In this document: in pieces, positions 32,752 to 34,087 of the stretch
Numbering within the stretch: position 1 is the stretch's first letter
How the letters are laid out: the number at the start of each line of letters is the position of its first letter
Assembly: GCA_020832105.1 (NCBI GenBank)
Contig: JAFIFH010000037.1
Location: 1 to 34,087 of the forward strand
Reading direction: 5' to 3'
Length of the DNA stretch: 34,087 nucleotides
Origin: Idiomarina sp.
Lineage (GTDB): Bacteria; Pseudomonadota; Gammaproteobacteria; Enterobacterales; Alteromonadaceae
The notes under the pieces: generated by a model
Told to the model about the DNA's origin: nothing
Seen by the model: only the letters and a program-made list of their open reading frames with translations
Database searches by the model: none
Position numbers and translations under genes: made by a program

Positions 32752-33461
32752 ACGCCGCTGCCTCGCTGCATACTTGCATTGGGCTCATGTGGGTCATTGG
32801 CAAGACCATCATCGATCATGCGGCCATCTTTCAAGGTCAGAGTGCGATAGCGCATCCGCGCAATCAGACCAAGATCATGACTGGCTATCAGCACTGACAT
32901 GCCGACGCTATTAAAGGATTCAAATAAGCGCATCACGTCCATGGATAACTTGGGGTCAAGGTTACCGGTGGGCTCATCGGCGAGCAGCAACGGCGGTTTG
33001 TTGACAATCGCCCTGGCGATTCCAACGCGTTGTTGTTCGCCACCAGACAGCATAATCGGATAATGCCGCTCTTTACCGCCCAGGCCCACTTTCTCCAAAC
33101 TGGCGCTGACTCGTTTTGCCGCCTCTTTGTGGGTGTAACCTTCAATCAGCAATGGCAGCGCTACGTTGTCCTGCACGGTTTTGTCCATCAGCAGCCGGTG
33201 GTCCTGAAAAATAACCCCGATGTCACGACGCACGTAAGGAATTTGCCGGCTTTTAATTTTGCGCAGGTCATGGCCATTGATCAGGACTCGCCCGACACTG
33301 GGCCGCTCCATCAGCGCTATCAGGCGCAGCAGCGTGCTCTTACCAGCACCAGAATGGCCGGTCAGGAACGCTAATTCCCCTGCGCGTAAATGGAAATTGA
33401 CCTGATTCAGGGCCTGGAACCCACCCGGGTACGTTTTACTGACCTGTTCAAATTTTATCAT
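32748..33461 (-). CDS. ftsE: cell division ATP-binding protein FtsE
   Basis: ABC-type ATPase of the FtsEX complex at the septum. The 237 aa product has Walker A GHSGAGKST (35-43), Q-loop Q86 in VIFQDHRLL, signature LSGGEQQR (138-145), Walker B LLLADEPTGNLD (158-169) and the switch His in IASHDLGL. MIKFEQVSKTYPGG is the FtsE N-terminus. The last 15 residues (ANDPHEPNASMQRGSG) extend a little beyond E. coli FtsE. The start lies 33 bp after the ftsY stop and the stop overlaps the ftsX start. Confidence 0.98.
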   Translation of the reverse strand: MIKFEQVSKTYPGGFQALNQVNFHLRAGELAFLTGHSGAGKSTLLRLIALMERPSVGRVLINGHDLRKIKSRQIPYVRRDIGVIFQDHRLLMDKTVQDNVALPLLIEGYTHKEAAKRVSASLEKVGLGGKERHYPIMLSGGEQQRVGIARAIVNKPPLLLADEPTGNLDPKLSMDVMRLFESFNSVGMSVLIASHDLGLIARMRYRTLTLKDGRMIDDGLANDPHEPNASMQRGSGV

Positions 33462-33494
33462 GTAATTATGTGGGCCTTGCCGGTGTAGGCGTGA

Positions 33495-34087
33495 TTAGGA
33501 TTTTTGTTCGAACAGTGCGTTGATAAACTCGTCACCTTTAAAAGTCCGCAGGTCATCAAGCTGTTCACCCACCCCAATATAGCGAATAGGGATAGCAAAT
33601 TGATCGGCCAGGGCAAAAATCACCCCGCCTCTCGCGGTACCGTCCAGCTTAGTCATAACCAAGCCAGTTACGCCAACTGCCTGATTAAATAATTTCGCCT
33701 GACTGATGGCATTTTGACCTGTGCCCGCATCCAACGTCAACATCACTTCATGCGGCGCATCCGGGTCGACTTTCTTCATGACCCGCACAATTTTCTTCAG
33801 CTCTTCCATCAGGTTGGCTTTGTTTTGCAGGCGCCCTGCGGTGTCGGCAATCAGTACATCGACATTTCGCGACTTAGCGGCACTCACCGCATCAAAGATC
33901 ACCGATGCGCTATCCGCGCCGGTATGCTGAGCAATGACCGGGATATTATTCCGCTCACCCCACACCTGTAGCTGTTCAACCGCAGCAGCACGGAAGGTAT
34001 CACCCGCTGCCAGCATGACCGATTTACCCTCGCGCTGAAACTGCTGAGCAAGCTTACCAATGGTGGTGGTTTTGCCCACCCCATTGA
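33495..34087 (-). CDS. ftsY: signal recognition particle receptor FtsY, N-terminal part missing
   Basis: GTPase that receives ribosome-bound SRP at the inner membrane. Only the C-terminal G domain is present, about 197 residues; the frame runs off the right edge of the window, so the acidic A domain and N domain are outside. SRP-GTPase motifs seen are NGVGKTTTIGKLA (G1) at the edge, DTFRAAAVEQL (insertion box), DTAGR (G3), TKLDGTARGG (G4) and GVGEQLDDL (G5). It heads the ftsY-ftsE-ftsX set on the minus strand. Confidence 0.97.
   Translation of the reverse strand, partial: NGVGKTTTIGKLAQQFQREGKSVMLAAGDTFRAAAVEQLQVWGERNNIPVIAQHTGADSASVIFDAVSAAKSRNVDVLIADTAGRLQNKANLMEELKKIVRVMKKVDPDAPHEVMLTLDAGTGQNAISQAKLFNQAVGVTGLVMTKLDGTARGGVIFALADQFAIPIRYIGVGEQLDDLRTFKGDEFINALFEQKS

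Noticed and set aside
1..34087. Mobile elements, prophage, CRISPR arrays, tRNA or rRNA genes
   Set aside because: I found no transposase, integrase or regular spaced repeats and no cloverleaf-like sequence; the window is housekeeping chromosome throughout.

Overview
This window is a stretch of ordinary gammaproteobacterial chromosome, most likely from a marine Alteromonadales bacterium close to Idiomarinaceae. That placement is an inference from gene content, gene order and protein style; I ran no database search. The conserved blocks all point to Gammaproteobacteria: ftsY-ftsE-ftsX-rpoH, gpmI-envC beside yibN-secB-gpsA, coaBC-dut-slmA with radC divergent, rpmB-rpmG, mutM, and a bioH/comF(gntX)/nfuA neighbourhood. 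I see no rRNA, tRNA, CRISPR array, insertion sequence, prophage gene or plasmid function. Coding density is high; the only gene-free stretch over 300 bp is the rpoH control region (31381-31764).

Layout. 1-7140: aa3-type cytochrome c oxidase genes and their assembly factors (ctaD partial, ctaG, ctaE, a small DUF2909 gene on the other strand, SURF1, a SCO-like anchored protein, ctaA, ctaB, sco). Together they encode two core subunits, the CuA/CuB copper chaperones and the heme O to heme A pathway. 7189-9616: an exported polysaccharide deacetylase divergent from a DinF-like MATE exporter. 9706-11858: a four-repeat DUF4397 lipoprotein with a CRP-like site upstream, then nfuA behind an excellent IscR type-1-like site. 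12026-16229: a large exported M14 metallopeptidase, comF and bioH. 16474-18939: a tight operon of four predicted lipoproteins (CsgG/HfaB-like, an unrecognised small protein, DUF4810, GNA1162/DUF799). 18950-21367: mutM, an anchored protein of unknown function, a 2OG-Fe(II) prolyl-hydroxylase-like oxygenase and a small membrane protein. 21424-24411: rpmG-rpmB and slmA-dut-coaBC, all on the minus strand. 24560-30491: radC, gpsA-secB-yibN, gpmI-envC and a small cysteine-cluster protein. 30520-34087: rpoH, ftsX, ftsE and the 3' part of ftsY, all minus strand.

The best candidate for an undescribed system is the four-lipoprotein operon at 16474-18939. It pairs a CsgG-type pore-former relative with three accessory lipoproteins, one of which (112 aa) I do not recognise. 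The best regulatory readings are the IscR-like site at nfuA, a sigma-E-like and a sigma-70-like promoter in front of rpoH, the CRP-like site in front of the DUF4397 gene, an rpmB promoter with a GC-rich discriminator, and a pair of tandem palindromes between the unknown anchored protein and the oxygenase. Several starts were moved from the longest reading frame to an internal start codon with a better ribosome binding site; the reason is given in each entry.
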